Positions 17,895 to 27,535 of a stretch of DNA of 48,899 nucleotides are shown piece after piece. The translations under genes were made by a program, and so were the position numbers. The stretch lies in NCBI GenBank assembly GCA_945869725.1, contig CAMBPO010000014.1, positions 1 to 48,899 of the forward strand, given 5' to 3'. This DNA is from Klebsiella pneumoniae. Its GTDB lineage: Bacteria > Pseudomonadota > Gammaproteobacteria > Pseudomonadales > Pseudohongiellaceae. The notes beneath the pieces were generated by a model, which was not told where the DNA came from, made no database searches, and worked only from the letters and a program-made list of their open reading frames with translations. Positions within the stretch are counted from its first letter, which is position 1. Every line of letters begins with the position of its first letter.

Positions 17895-20861
17895 TCAGAA
17901 ACTTACGCGAACATCCAGATAAGCGTAGCGGCCATAGTCGGAATGCGCATCCGAGGAATAACCAAAGTAACGATCCGCCAATGGTGCACGCTCATCGGTC
18001 AGGTTTTTTATGCCCAGCCGCAGGCGTGTATTCCTGTCGAATATCTCGGTACGGTAATCAACCGTGGCATCGTAGGTCGTCATCGCCGGGATAATGTAGC
18101 GCGTGCCGTTATCCAGAGTCAGCGAGTCCTGATAGAACGAACCCAGCTGGTAGGCAGAGAGCCCAACGCCCCAGTCATCCAGACGCCACTGCAACTGCGC
18201 AGAATGTTTCTCATCCTGATTGCCATCCAGATTGAGCAGATTGGCAAAACCTGACACTGGAATGGACGCCGGTAATGCGCCACTGGCTTTGGCCGCCACA
18301 ATTTCTCCTGCCAATCCGCCTGGCAGTTGATCATAATCGGTCAGGAAAGCACCGTTGTAGCTGAGGCTGAAATTACCAAAGCGCGTGTCGACATCATAAT
18401 AAATACCCAAGTCAAAACCCTTGACTGTGCGGGTATCCAGATTGGTATATCTGTCAAACACCGTGGTTGCCACACCTGCCGGACAGATGCCTGCCCGGGC
18501 ATAAACCGCCGCCGCTTCCGGAGTGACTGTCTGACGCTGAACGGCGGTGTTGAAGCTCTGCGCACAATTACCCGTGCCGGCCTGGAGGCGCCGCAGCAGA
18601 TCCAGCGCCATGTGGTTCTCTTCACCAAACAGGCCAATCGTGCCTTCTTTTTCAATCGACCAGTAATCCAGGGTCACAGTCAGCTGATCATCCGGCGTAA
18701 ACACAAAACCAATGGAGGTGTTGGTGGACTCCTCTGGTATCAGGAAGTTGCTGCCTTCGGCAACACGTTGCGTACTGTTTGTGCAATCGAGGATGTTCTG
18801 GAGAGGATCACCGCCACGCTCTGCTGCATACACACACGCCCAGTCAGTGCGGGTATTTTCACGGGCAACCAGACCTTCGTTTACCGTCACCAGATTAGGG
18901 ACTCTGTAACCCTGTGACCAGGAACCACGAACCAGACCCCAACTGACCGGACGCCAGCCAAAGGCCACTTTACCCACCGTGGTGCTGCCCACATCAGAGA
19001 AGTCTTCGTAACGCGCTGCCACTTGCATATCCAGTGTCTGCAACACAGGAATCTGAAACTCGGCAGACGCAGAACTGACTGTACGAGACCCTGAGCTGTC
19101 TGACGAAGGACTGGAGTTGGCCACATCAGAGATAAAAGGGAAGGTTTTGCCATTCAGATCAGTGGCTCTTATTGTGCCATCGAGTCGCGGATCGCGATCA
19201 TCAATAAAGGCTTCCCGACGCCACTCAAGACCAACAACAGCGCCGACATTGCCTGCCGGGAGTTCAAAGATGTTGGCATTGGAGCTCTTGATATCAAAGG
19301 TGCTCAGTGATGTCTCATTATCCCGGTACACATCCACCAGCGCACGTTCGATATTGGAATTAACCCCCATCGAGAAAGGATTATAGGCCGCAGCCGTTTT
19401 ATCGTTCAGCGCTGCCTGCATCAGCACATTAGAGATACTGTTGCCACTCACGTCATAACTGGTGGCACGCGACCAGGATAACGCCGACTCCATGCTCCAC
19501 TCGCCCATATTCCAGCGCAGCCCCTGCAAAATACGGTAGGTGTCATTATCCACGTCAACAATACGGGGCACCTCGTCAAAACGATAGTTATCTATCAGCA
19601 GCTGCAGCCCGGAACATGGCAACGTGGGACCTGCCAGAGAGTCTGGCAAGCGGTTTGGAGAACCACAGGGTCCTAAGGGGTTGTAGTAGTTGTCAGCCGC
19701 TACCGTGAATGGAAACACCGATGGGTAAGAAGCCTGACGCCGCATATTGCTGCTGGCATCGTAGGCCAACAGCTCGGTGAAACTTTCAACACCGTTTAAA
19801 AATTCGTGATTGATGTTAACAAACAGGCTGAGTCGCTCGAGCTCAGATGCAACGTCGCGTAAGTCATTGGAGTTGGAGCGGAAAATGGGTGTTGTGTCGG
19901 GGTTGGCGCACGCCGTGCTATTCAGCCGATAAGTACACTCCGCAGACCCGGCCGGAAAAACCTGAAACTCGCCGGCGCTGTCAACGATATTATTCCGCCG
20001 CAGGGCACTGGTAGCCGCCACGGCAGAAACCACGTCAAATTGCCCGCCCAGCGAGTTGGCACTGTCATTGCGCCATGCGCCGTTGCCGAACCAGGGTGAG
20101 TCTGATGGAACCAGTCGCGAAAGATCAGAGTTTGCCCAGCGATCGTCTTCCGAGGCACGCACCCGGTCACGTTCGTAGTAATTAAAAAAAGCGCCAACGT
20201 TGGTTCGTCCTTCGTTGAAGTTCTTGCCCCACTCTGCCGTGATCAACCGATCATTGCGGCTGACGTTCTCATAGTCGGTGAAACGGGTACGGATATTAAA
20301 ACCTTCAAAATCATTTTTCAGTACGGTGTTAACAACACCTGCCACCGCGTCCGCACCGTAAATAGCCGACGCGCCATCTCGCAAAATTTCTACGCGCTCG
20401 ATGCCCCAAACCGGCAGTATCTGTGAATTCACTGTATTGACAGGGATGAAGCTGCCACCGACTTCTTCAGTCTGATAACTGGCATTGTTGACCAATCGCC
20501 GGCCATTGAGCAGCACCAGGGTATTGCCGGTGCCGACGTTGCGCAGGTTAAAAGCGCCGACATCGCCGCGCGACGCGTTTACGCCGCCACTGATGCTTTC
20601 AGCCTCGTTAAAAAAGTTTTGCCCCATCTCCGGGATCATCTGCATCAGTTCATCACCGGAGACAGCACCCATCACTTCGATCTGATCAGCGTCCAACACA
20701 GTGACCGCCAGTGAATCGGTGATTGTTGCGCCCCGGATCTGAGAGCCGACAACGGTAATCTCTTCAATACCGGTGGGCTCCTGTGCGGGTTGTTGGGCTG
20801 CCGCCAGGCTGCTTGCCATGGAGCCGAGTGCTACCCCGATTGCTTTACTGAGTTTGTTCAT
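17895..20861 (-). CDS. Large TonB-dependent receptor
   Basis: 988-residue outer-membrane receptor. The signal peptide ends near AAAQ (23), the TonB-box region is EEITVVGSQIRG, and the plug domain carries NTLVLLNGRRLVNN, RVEILRDGASAIYGADAVAGVVN and a long barrel ending in VSF, as the outer-membrane assembly signal requires. Its length and the LNGRRLV / DGASAIYGADA form of the plug match the large receptors of proteobacteria that import peptides, oligosaccharides or plant compounds rather than classical siderophores; ligand is inferred only. An AGGGGA ribosome site precedes ATG 20861. It is divergent from the M14 carboxypeptidase and heads an operon with the SGNH hydrolase and DUF2256 gene. Confidence 0.95.
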   Translation of the reverse strand: MNKLSKAIGVALGSMASSLAAAQQPAQEPTGIEEITVVGSQIRGATITDSLAVTVLDADQIEVMGAVSGDELMQMIPEMGQNFFNEAESISGGVNASRGDVGAFNLRNVGTGNTLVLLNGRRLVNNASYQTEEVGGSFIPVNTVNSQILPVWGIERVEILRDGASAIYGADAVAGVVNTVLKNDFEGFNIRTRFTDYENVSRNDRLITAEWGKNFNEGRTNVGAFFNYYERDRVRASEDDRWANSDLSRLVPSDSPWFGNGAWRNDSANSLGGQFDVVSAVAATSALRRNNIVDSAGEFQVFPAGSAECTYRLNSTACANPDTTPIFRSNSNDLRDVASELERLSLFVNINHEFLNGVESFTELLAYDASSNMRRQASYPSVFPFTVAADNYYNPLGPCGSPNRLPDSLAGPTLPCSGLQLLIDNYRFDEVPRIVDVDNDTYRILQGLRWNMGEWSMESALSWSRATSYDVSGNSISNVLMQAALNDKTAAAYNPFSMGVNSNIERALVDVYRDNETSLSTFDIKSSNANIFELPAGNVGAVVGLEWRREAFIDDRDPRLDGTIRATDLNGKTFPFISDVANSSPSSDSSGSRTVSSASAEFQIPVLQTLDMQVAARYEDFSDVGSTTVGKVAFGWRPVSWGLVRGSWSQGYRVPNLVTVNEGLVARENTRTDWACVYAAERGGDPLQNILDCTNSTQRVAEGSNFLIPEESTNTSIGFVFTPDDQLTVTLDYWSIEKEGTIGLFGEENHMALDLLRRLQAGTGNCAQSFNTAVQRQTVTPEAAAVYARAGICPAGVATTVFDRYTNLDTRTVKGFDLGIYYDVDTRFGNFSLSYNGAFLTDYDQLPGGLAGEIVAAKASGALPASIPVSGFANLLNLDGNQDEKHSAQLQWRLDDWGVGLSAYQLGSFYQDSLTLDNGTRYIIPAMTTYDATVDYRTEIFDRNTRLRLGIKNLTDERAPLADRYFGYSSDAHSDYGRYAYLDVRVSF

Positions 20862-21132
20862 GGCTTCCCCTGTTGATTTATCTTTATGTCGTAACTTTGC
20901 TTGCTGCCTGTGTTTTTTTTATTTTTAAATGCTGCTGTTGTGACTTGATATATAAGCAAAAACGGCCTTGTGAAGGCGCTCGAAGTTTTGCTTTTAAATG
21001 ATGGAGCGGTCGTTATACCTCAGATTATTTGCAAAGCCAATGATTTCAGTGACACACCGCTATACAGTGCCAGCACAGACAATTAGACTCGCCGCTGGGC
21101 TTCAGGCATACACAACAGAGGATTTGCGCGTC

Positions 21133-22335
21133 ATGAGTGCTTACAAAAAAGTCAGCAATTGGTTAACAATCGTTCTAACCATGCTCATGGTGAGCGGCCC
21201 GCCCGCAAATGCGCAGATTGATCAGCCTGTACTCAGTTGCGATTTTGGCGACGTTGTTTTTGATTTATCCTTTTCCAGCGCACGGCTGAACAGTTGCCAG
21301 CAGACTGGCGATGCCGTTTTTAGTGTGTCGACCGCACCCGAAAATGTCCCCATCAATCCAAGTCCGTGGTATGCATTCAAACTGTATTCTGAAACCCCTC
21401 AGGACATCACCGTCTACCTGCATTACCCGTTATCTCGTCATCGCTATCTGCCCAAAATCAGCAGCGATGGTGTGAACTGGCAACCCATCGCAGAGCAAGA
21501 TTTGCAGGTGTTGTTCGATGAAAAAGCCATCAAGATGCGTCTGCGGGCCGGGCCCGAGGCGCTTTGGGTCGCCGCTCAGGAGATCGTTGATAACCGTTTT
21601 TATGACGAATTTACCAGCGAACTGGCCAATCTGGATTTTCTCGATCGGCAGATACTCGGGCTGAGCGCAGAAGGCCGCCCTATCTATACGCTCAGAACAA
21701 CAACACCCGCACAGCGCTACGTCGTGATGATTGGCCGGCAACACCCCCCGGAAATCACCGGCGCGCTCGCGATGACGCAGTTTGTCGAACGGATAATGCG
21801 TGACGAGCCTCTGGCCAACGCCTTCAGAGCTCAGTATGGCTTGCTGATAACACCTAACATGAACCCAGACGGTGTTGAGCGTGGTTTCTGGCGCCATAAC
21901 ATGGGCGGCATCGATCTGAATCGCGATTGGGGTCCATTTACGCAACCCGAAACTCGCTTGATGCGCGATCAGCTCAATCGTTTTCTGGAACCCGGCATGC
22001 CAACGCTGAGTCTTTTTCTTGATTTCCACTCCACCAATCGCGACATTTTTTACACGCCCACCCTCGAAGTGACCCAACATCTGCCTGAGTTTACCGACCT
22101 GTGGTTATCTCAGGTGCAAGCGCGCATGCAGCAGATTTACCCTGATTACGAAGTGGAAGCAGTCCCCGGTTACGACGTGGAATCCGGGGTCTCCAAAAGC
22201 TGGATCAGTCAGATGTTTGGAGTACCCGCCATTACCGTTGAGATTGGAGATGACACTCCACGTGCCATGATTGACTCATTGGCCGTGATTGCAGCAGAGG
22301 AAATGATGACTCAGTTGCTGAGTCTTGAAAACTGA
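21133..22335 (+). CDS. M14 family zinc carboxypeptidase, exported
   Basis: 400-residue exported metallopeptidase that would trim C-terminal residues from peptides. The start at ATG 21133 (GAGGA about eleven bases upstream) gives a signal peptide ending near ANA-Q (27); an in-frame ATG at 20998 would bury it. An N-terminal beta domain (about 30-150) precedes the catalytic domain. Zinc ligands H204 and E207 are in GRQHPPEITG, H299 in LDFHSTN; substrate-binding R254 is in GFWRHN, the NR pair in DLNRDW is 263-264, and the catalytic glutamate is E370 in ITVEIGDD. The M14 Tyr was not assigned. It is followed closely by a beta-lactamase-fold serine hydrolase and is divergent from a large TonB receptor, which suggests a peptide-use locus. 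Confidence 0.9.
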   Translation: MSAYKKVSNWLTIVLTMLMVSGPPANAQIDQPVLSCDFGDVVFDLSFSSARLNSCQQTGDAVFSVSTAPENVPINPSPWYAFKLYSETPQDITVYLHYPLSRHRYLPKISSDGVNWQPIAEQDLQVLFDEKAIKMRLRAGPEALWVAAQEIVDNRFYDEFTSELANLDFLDRQILGLSAEGRPIYTLRTTTPAQRYVVMIGRQHPPEITGALAMTQFVERIMRDEPLANAFRAQYGLLITPNMNPDGVERGFWRHNMGGIDLNRDWGPFTQPETRLMRDQLNRFLEPGMPTLSLFLDFHSTNRDIFYTPTLEVTQHLPEFTDLWLSQVQARMQQIYPDYEVEAVPGYDVESGVSKSWISQMFGVPAITVEIGDDTPRAMIDSLAVIAAEEMMTQLLSLEN

Positions 22336-22375
22336 AAGCCCATGCAAGATTTGTATAAAATTTTTTGGTGACAAT

Positions 22376-23839
22376 ATGAATAAACACACCATGACGACCG
22401 CGCGTTTGTGTACTGCCCGTTTGTGTACTGCGCTTTTGTGTACTGTCGTTTCCTCAGGCAGCATTGCACAGCAACTCGAACAATACGATTACTGGGCGCC
22501 GCAGCGCGCCATGGTGCAGCGCGGTCAGCAGGCCGTGTTTATGTGCAACGGCCTGTTCACCAGCCACCGCACACTGGAGCAGGTGTTTAAACAAGAGCTG
22601 GCCTTCCTGCGCAGCCCCGTCGGCACGGCTGACGGTGGTGACTACCACGTCGACTGGGAACGCCGCGCTGTCGAAGTTGGGGCGCCCGATGCCGTCCCTG
22701 TTATGCGGGCCGTTTTTCGTGAAGGCATTGGCTGCATTGTGCTGGCGCCCGACCAGACACTGGCGGATATTGATGACCTGCCCGAACTGACGCTGCCTCT
22801 GCCGCCCGGCGATGCCGCTCAAATCCCCTGGCCCGATGGTGATCTGACAACACCGCAGGAATTGCCGTCAACAATCGATGCAAACGCCCTGCAAGCAGCG
22901 TCGGACTGGGCCTTTAATCGCCCGACCGCAGAACAGGACACACTGAGTCTACTTGTTGTCTACAAAGGTCAGATTATTCTGGAGCGTTACGCGCCAGGCA
23001 TCGATATGACCACGCGCACGCGCACCTGGTCTACCGCCAAGAGTATTGCGTCCACACTGATTGGCATGTTGGTCGATCAGGGGCAATTGTCGCTTGACGA
23101 GCCTCTGGATTTTCAATGGCTGCCAACGCAGGGTTCGGCGGACGCAGACCCGCGCCGTAACATCACGCTGCGCCATGCACTGAACATGAGCAGCGGACTG
23201 GAAAGTATCGACAACGGCGGGATGGAATATGCGACCGGATCAGGTCTCTCCTATTGGGCTGGCGCCAGTTCTGTCAACGGCGCGCTGAACAGGGCGCTGA
23301 TTCGGGAGCCGGGCTCTCACTGGGACTATGAGAATTACGACACCATTCTGGGTGTGTATGCGATGAAGCAGGCCTTGGGTGGCGAAAACACCTATGCCGA
23401 ATTTCCCCGCAAAGCGCTGCTGGATCGGATTGGCATGCGCAATACGCTGGTGAGTACCGATCGTTTTGGCGACTTTGTGCTTAGCAGTCAGGTATACACC
23501 AATGCGCGGGACCTGGCACGCTTCGGGCTCCTGTATCTGAATGATGGCCAGTGGAACGGTGAACAGCTGATTTCAACAGACTGGATAGCCTTTTCACGCA
23601 CACCAGCACCCGCAACGCTTGGCCAGGGCGGGCAATACGGTGGTCAGTGGTGGCTGGTGCCCGAGGGACGCACCGACATTCCCGCTGACGCTTACTCGAC
23701 CAATGGCAACCGTGGCCAGTTTACCGTGGTGGTGCCCTCGCACGATCTGGTGATTGTGCGTCGCGGACTCGACTACGGCAGACAGGGTTTTAATCAGTGG
23801 GATCTGACCCGTGAGGTGCTGAAGGCCGTGAGCCCATAA
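22376..23839 (+). CDS. Beta-lactamase-fold serine hydrolase, exported
   Basis: 487-residue exported serine hydrolase of the class C beta-lactamase / esterase / DD-peptidase family. The start is ATG 22376, 40 bases after the carboxypeptidase stop, with a GGTGA site; the signal peptide ends near SIAQ. An extra N-terminal domain (about 33-160) precedes the catalytic domain. The nucleophile is S219 in STAK (219-222), the second motif is Y318-E-N320, and a GNRGQFTVVV segment stands in for the third motif. Substrate cannot be told: peptide, ester or amide. The signal peptide contains a triplicated ARLCT unit. A strong terminator follows directly after the stop. Confidence 0.9.
   Translation: MNKHTMTTARLCTARLCTALLCTVVSSGSIAQQLEQYDYWAPQRAMVQRGQQAVFMCNGLFTSHRTLEQVFKQELAFLRSPVGTADGGDYHVDWERRAVEVGAPDAVPVMRAVFREGIGCIVLAPDQTLADIDDLPELTLPLPPGDAAQIPWPDGDLTTPQELPSTIDANALQAASDWAFNRPTAEQDTLSLLVVYKGQIILERYAPGIDMTTRTRTWSTAKSIASTLIGMLVDQGQLSLDEPLDFQWLPTQGSADADPRRNITLRHALNMSSGLESIDNGGMEYATGSGLSYWAGASSVNGALNRALIREPGSHWDYENYDTILGVYAMKQALGGENTYAEFPRKALLDRIGMRNTLVSTDRFGDFVLSSQVYTNARDLARFGLLYLNDGQWNGEQLISTDWIAFSRTPAPATLGQGGQYGGQWWLVPEGRTDIPADAYSTNGNRGQFTVVVPSHDLVIVRRGLDYGRQGFNQWDLTREVLKAVSP
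22400..22444 (+). repeat. 15-bp tandem repeat, three copies, in a signal peptide
   Basis: Units at 22400-22414, 22415-22429 and 22430-22444 share CGTTTGTGTACT (the third has CTTTTGTGTACT) and encode ARLCT, ARLCT and ALLCT inside the hydrophobic part of the hydrolase signal peptide. Confidence 0.88.
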
Positions 23840-23844
23840 AAAAA

Positions 23845-23870
23845 GCCGGCAACTTCTGAGAGTTGCCGGC
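23845..23870. terminator. Rho-independent terminator (bidirectional)
   Basis: A 10-bp stem GCCGGCAACT / AGTTGCCGGC with a six-base loop has an A-run before it and a T-run after it. It serves the serine hydrolase (+), whose stop is five bases away, and probably also the convergent TonB receptor (-). Confidence 0.93.
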
Positions 23871-23920
23871 CTTTTTTTGTCTTCAGCTTTTTTAATTCAA
23901 TCAGTCAGTTAATCAACCAA

Positions 23921-26185
23921 TCAGAACGCTGCCTTCAACGACAGGAACAACTGACGTGGTGCACCGGGCAACAAGGTCATCGCGGTACCGTTCACGTCGG
24001 AGTTGCCAAAACCACCACTGCCAACGGTAGAGATGTACTCTCTGTCGATCAGATTGGTGACATCCACCTGTGCGGTCAACTCTTTGAACATGCCCAGATC
24101 ACCAAAGCGGTAACCGGCGCTGACGTTGATGATGGTTGAACTTTCCACGCTGCCCTGATTAAGGAAGGTGTACTCGCGCTCGCCGGTGTACTTCAGGTGT
24201 ACTTTGGCAAACACACTCTCCATCTCATAACCCAGCTCAGAGTTGACCATCCACTCGGGTGAATCCACCACGGTCTTGCCGGCAGTATTCACACGTGTGG
24301 TGCCGGTGAAGTAATCGTCATCAATTTTGGACTGGTTGTAGCTGGCAGAGTTGTACCAGCTGATACTGTCAGTGAGGTTCCAGATAACACCGGTTTCCAC
24401 ACCACGGGACGTTACGCTGCCGACGTTAGCCAGTGCGTTGAAGGCACCAATAATGGTGGAACCCTGCTGAATCGCCAGCAGACGGTCATCAAAATTGACG
24501 TTGTAGGCGCTGACCACACCTTCAATACCGTCGACGCGGAAGCGCCAGCCGAGTTCGAATGTTGTTGAGGTTTCAGGTTCGATGGTGTCTTTGATGGCGT
24601 TAAAGCCGGCCTGTGTTGCGGAGAATGGCGACGTGCCTGTGGCTGATCCGATCAGCGCACGCACATTCTTGGAATACGCACCAAAGACTTCGCCCTGATT
24701 TCCCAGGTCGTAAACGAATCCGGCCTGCGGCAGGAAACCTTCGTCAGTGTCGATCTTGCCAGTTTTGTTGTCGCCAACAATAGTGCGCGCTGCAACATCG
24801 ACCTGCACGCTCTTGAATCCGAATTCCAGACGCAGGGCATCAGTGGCCTGCCAGGTGTCCTTCACGTGAATTTGCGTGGTTTCAGTGTTAAAGGCGTACT
24901 CCCACTGAGTCAACAGCGGATTACGCTGAAACTCTAGGAAGTTGCGCGTTGGCGCCGCAGCAGAGGGCTCGCCGTAAAAACGTCGTGCCTGTTCGAAGTC
25001 ATTGTCTTCAGTCCACAGACCGATGTTGAGGGTGTGCGCGCCAGCGGTCACATTCAGGTTGGAGATAATGCCACTACGGTCGATCTGGTATTCAGTGGTG
25101 CGGATCGTCAACGGCGCACCACCTGGCGTTGCCAGATACGGTGTGCCCCACTGTCCCTGACCTTCATTGTCGTGAAAATACGCGGTGGTTTTCCAGTCGA
25201 TGTTCTCTGTGATTGGCAGATCCAAGGCGACGTAAGACAAGGTGTCCTTACGCAGACCGGACGCGTTCCAGTAGGCATCATCCAGGCTGTTCACGCCGCC
25301 GGTGAAGTTGCCACGTGCCGCAGCCACGGCACGATTCCAATCGGGGTAGTAGTTATCCCAGTCACTGCCCAGACGGCGGATCATGTCTTTGGACATATCC
25401 TGATAGTCATTCTCTGCACGATCAGAGTCGCTGTAATATGCTGTCACCAGGGCGTTGCCCAGTGTCTGTTCCAGCTTGAGATTAACGTAGTCCTGCTGTT
25501 GCGACCCGGCACCCTTCCATTTGTCGGAGTCCTGTGATGCTGCACTCACAAAAAAACGTGTGCCGGTACTGAGCTCACCGCTGTCTGCACGCAGAAACAT
25601 CCGCTGCGCTGCGTCGCTGCCAAAGCTGACGTTGGTGCTGATACCAAACTCTTCATTCGGGCGTGCTGTTGTAAATTCCAGTGTGCCACCCAGGTTGCTG
25701 GTGGATGCAGTCGACAATGCGCCGGCACCTTGTGACAACGACACGCCGCCAATGTTTTCGGACATGACTGCGCGGCTGATGTGCAGACCGTTATGGTTGG
25801 CGTAGGACATATCGCCCAACGGCACTTCGTCCAGTGTGAAGCCCATCTGATTCTGGTTAAATCCGCGAACAACGATGCGCGTGGACCATTCATAAGCACC
25901 GTAAGGATCAGCAGACTGGAAGTTCACACCAGGCAGTTTTTCAATGGCTTTTAACGGGCTGGTGCCAGCGGCATACTGGTCCAGTTGAGTGGCTGTCAGG
26001 CTTTGTACCTGACGCACTTCACCCTGTCCAAACACACTGATTTCCTGAATTTCGGGCGCAGGCTGAGCGTGCGCCATGCCAACGCACAGGCCGTTGATCG
26101 CAACGACGCTGGCGGCAATGGCAAGTGACAGTCGGTTTGCAGCAGGCTTTTGTGGGAAGCGTACCGCGGGATTTATGTTGTTCAT
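23921..26185 (-). CDS. TonB-dependent outer-membrane receptor
   Basis: 754-residue receptor from ATG 26185, chosen because a GGAG lies eight bases upstream and the product then begins with a normal signal peptide ending at AHAQ (41); the longer frame to 26260 adds 25 odd residues. The TonB box region is PEIQEISVFG. The plug contains LPGVNFQSADPYGAYEWSTRIVVRGFNQNQMGFTLDEVPLGD in pieces, and the barrel ends with LFLSLKAAF, closing in phenylalanine. The GFTLDEVPLGD plug form differs from the other two receptors, so the ligand is likely different. It is a single-gene unit facing the serine hydrolase terminator. No Fur-like site was seen upstream. Confidence 0.95.
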   Translation of the reverse strand: MNNINPAVRFPQKPAANRLSLAIAASVVAINGLCVGMAHAQPAPEIQEISVFGQGEVRQVQSLTATQLDQYAAGTSPLKAIEKLPGVNFQSADPYGAYEWSTRIVVRGFNQNQMGFTLDEVPLGDMSYANHNGLHISRAVMSENIGGVSLSQGAGALSTASTSNLGGTLEFTTARPNEEFGISTNVSFGSDAAQRMFLRADSGELSTGTRFFVSAASQDSDKWKGAGSQQQDYVNLKLEQTLGNALVTAYYSDSDRAENDYQDMSKDMIRRLGSDWDNYYPDWNRAVAAARGNFTGGVNSLDDAYWNASGLRKDTLSYVALDLPITENIDWKTTAYFHDNEGQGQWGTPYLATPGGAPLTIRTTEYQIDRSGIISNLNVTAGAHTLNIGLWTEDNDFEQARRFYGEPSAAAPTRNFLEFQRNPLLTQWEYAFNTETTQIHVKDTWQATDALRLEFGFKSVQVDVAARTIVGDNKTGKIDTDEGFLPQAGFVYDLGNQGEVFGAYSKNVRALIGSATGTSPFSATQAGFNAIKDTIEPETSTTFELGWRFRVDGIEGVVSAYNVNFDDRLLAIQQGSTIIGAFNALANVGSVTSRGVETGVIWNLTDSISWYNSASYNQSKIDDDYFTGTTRVNTAGKTVVDSPEWMVNSELGYEMESVFAKVHLKYTGEREYTFLNQGSVESSTIINVSAGYRFGDLGMFKELTAQVDVTNLIDREYISTVGSGGFGNSDVNGTAMTLLPGAPRQLFLSLKAAF

Positions 26186-26383
26186 GGGTAGATCTCCGAA
26201 GATTGAGTAGGCTGCCGGCGCAATTGCGCAGCAACGCGCTCGTCGGCCCACACGAGTCATTGCTCATGTGGACGAACTGCTCAGCGAGTGTGCGACCACT
26301 ATGTGTCAGTGGTTAGACGGGCGGGTGACAGTTTCAGGACAGTTTTGTGTCAGAGACTGAGACTGCGATAGGAGACTTGCTGG

Positions 26384-27535
26384 CTAGAACCAGCTTTCAA
26401 AACGGATGTCGTCACTGCCCTGCGGCAATGAAACAGCCATCCCGTCGCGCGCGACGCGCACCGGGCCGTCAAAGCGCGACGGTGCATCACGCAGAAACGC
26501 TGGCTCCAGAAAGCGACTAGGCAGCGTTGGTACCACGTGATTCAGAATCAGCGCGCTGGCATTGGCAAGCTGTGCAACATCGGCGGCCTCTTCGGGGGTG
26601 GTGTGATAGTCGAGCACGTCACGCATGATAGCGCCCAGATTGGGGTCGCCGCGGGCGATAACGTTTTCCTCGAGCACGCCCAGCATCTCGGGTTGCAGAC
26701 CCTCCACCACCAGCAGATCGACCCCTCGTGCAAAGTCTTCAAATCCGAGGGTGCGCGACACAATCAGATCACCACTGAACACCACGGCGCGACCGGCGTA
26801 TTCAAAACGGTAGGCCACTGCCGGATCGGCAGGCGCATGATCAACGCGCATCGCCGTGACCAACAAACCATCGGCGTCGTACACGGTCACCGCGCGCTCT
26901 TTGGCAGGCGCGGCGACACGTGGCGGCAGCTCAAAGGGCGAGGCCAGCAAACCGCCGCCGGCTGAGGGCACAATAGTCTCACCGTGATGCGCGGGCCTGA
27001 AAATCTGGTCGAGCGCATAGGCCTGATTAAAGCCGGCCACCACCTGTTCGACACCGGTGGCGCCAATCACTGTTAATGGCGTTTGATGAGCGCCATTGAC
27101 CCATCGCTGCAAGGCGAGATTGCCCAGATCAGCGATATGATCGGAGTGGTAGTGGGTCAGAAACACCGCCTTGATTCTGCCCGGTGGCAAGCCCATCAAT
27201 GCGATATTGGTGGTCGATCCGCTGCCCGAATCAATCACAAACAGGTTTTCCCCGGCCACTACTAGCGCACAGGATTCGGCGCGCGTCGCATCCGGTATCG
27301 GTGAACCCGTCCCGCAGAACGCTACATGCAGACCCGGCGCCAGCGTTGCCATCCGGTCCTGTTGCGCGCGTTCCGTGGCTAGGCGTTCAAACACCAGCTG
27401 CCCCAGTTGCGCTTGAAAAATGCGGGCAGACACCATCATCACCGCCAGCACCATCATCATCACGATCAGCACCCGCGCAACGGGTGAACTGCTGGTACGC
27501 GCTCTTAAACTCTGGGTCTTCTGTGTGGTACTCAT
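26384..27535 (-). CDS. Membrane-anchored metallo-beta-lactamase-fold hydrolase
   Basis: 383-residue hydrolase from ATG 27535, which overlaps the aldehyde dehydrogenase stop as ATGA; a longer frame to 27757 runs into that gene and is not used. An N-terminal hydrophobic helix (about 21-38) anchors or exports it. The domain looks like the RNase Z / AtsA arylsulfatase group: FCGTGSPIPDATRAESCALVV, then the metal motif THYHSDH (H128, H130, D132, H133), a GDLIVS strand with metal-ligand aspartate, and LNHVVP near the end. Its substrate could be an ester, lactone or sulfate ester; sequence does not decide. It is the last gene of a three-gene unit with the dehydrogenase and another hydrolase of the same fold. 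Confidence 0.87.
   Translation of the reverse strand: MSTTQKTQSLRARTSSSPVARVLIVMMMVLAVMMVSARIFQAQLGQLVFERLATERAQQDRMATLAPGLHVAFCGTGSPIPDATRAESCALVVAGENLFVIDSGSGSTTNIALMGLPPGRIKAVFLTHYHSDHIADLGNLALQRWVNGAHQTPLTVIGATGVEQVVAGFNQAYALDQIFRPAHHGETIVPSAGGGLLASPFELPPRVAAPAKERAVTVYDADGLLVTAMRVDHAPADPAVAYRFEYAGRAVVFSGDLIVSRTLGFEDFARGVDLLVVEGLQPEMLGVLEENVIARGDPNLGAIMRDVLDYHTTPEEAADVAQLANASALILNHVVPTLPSRFLEPAFLRDAPSRFDGPVRVARDGMAVSLPQGSDDIRFESWF

Noticed and set aside
26186..26383. Possible Fur or similar operator before the third TonB receptor
   Set aside because: I looked for GATAATGATAATCATTATC-like or other palindromes and found none convincing.
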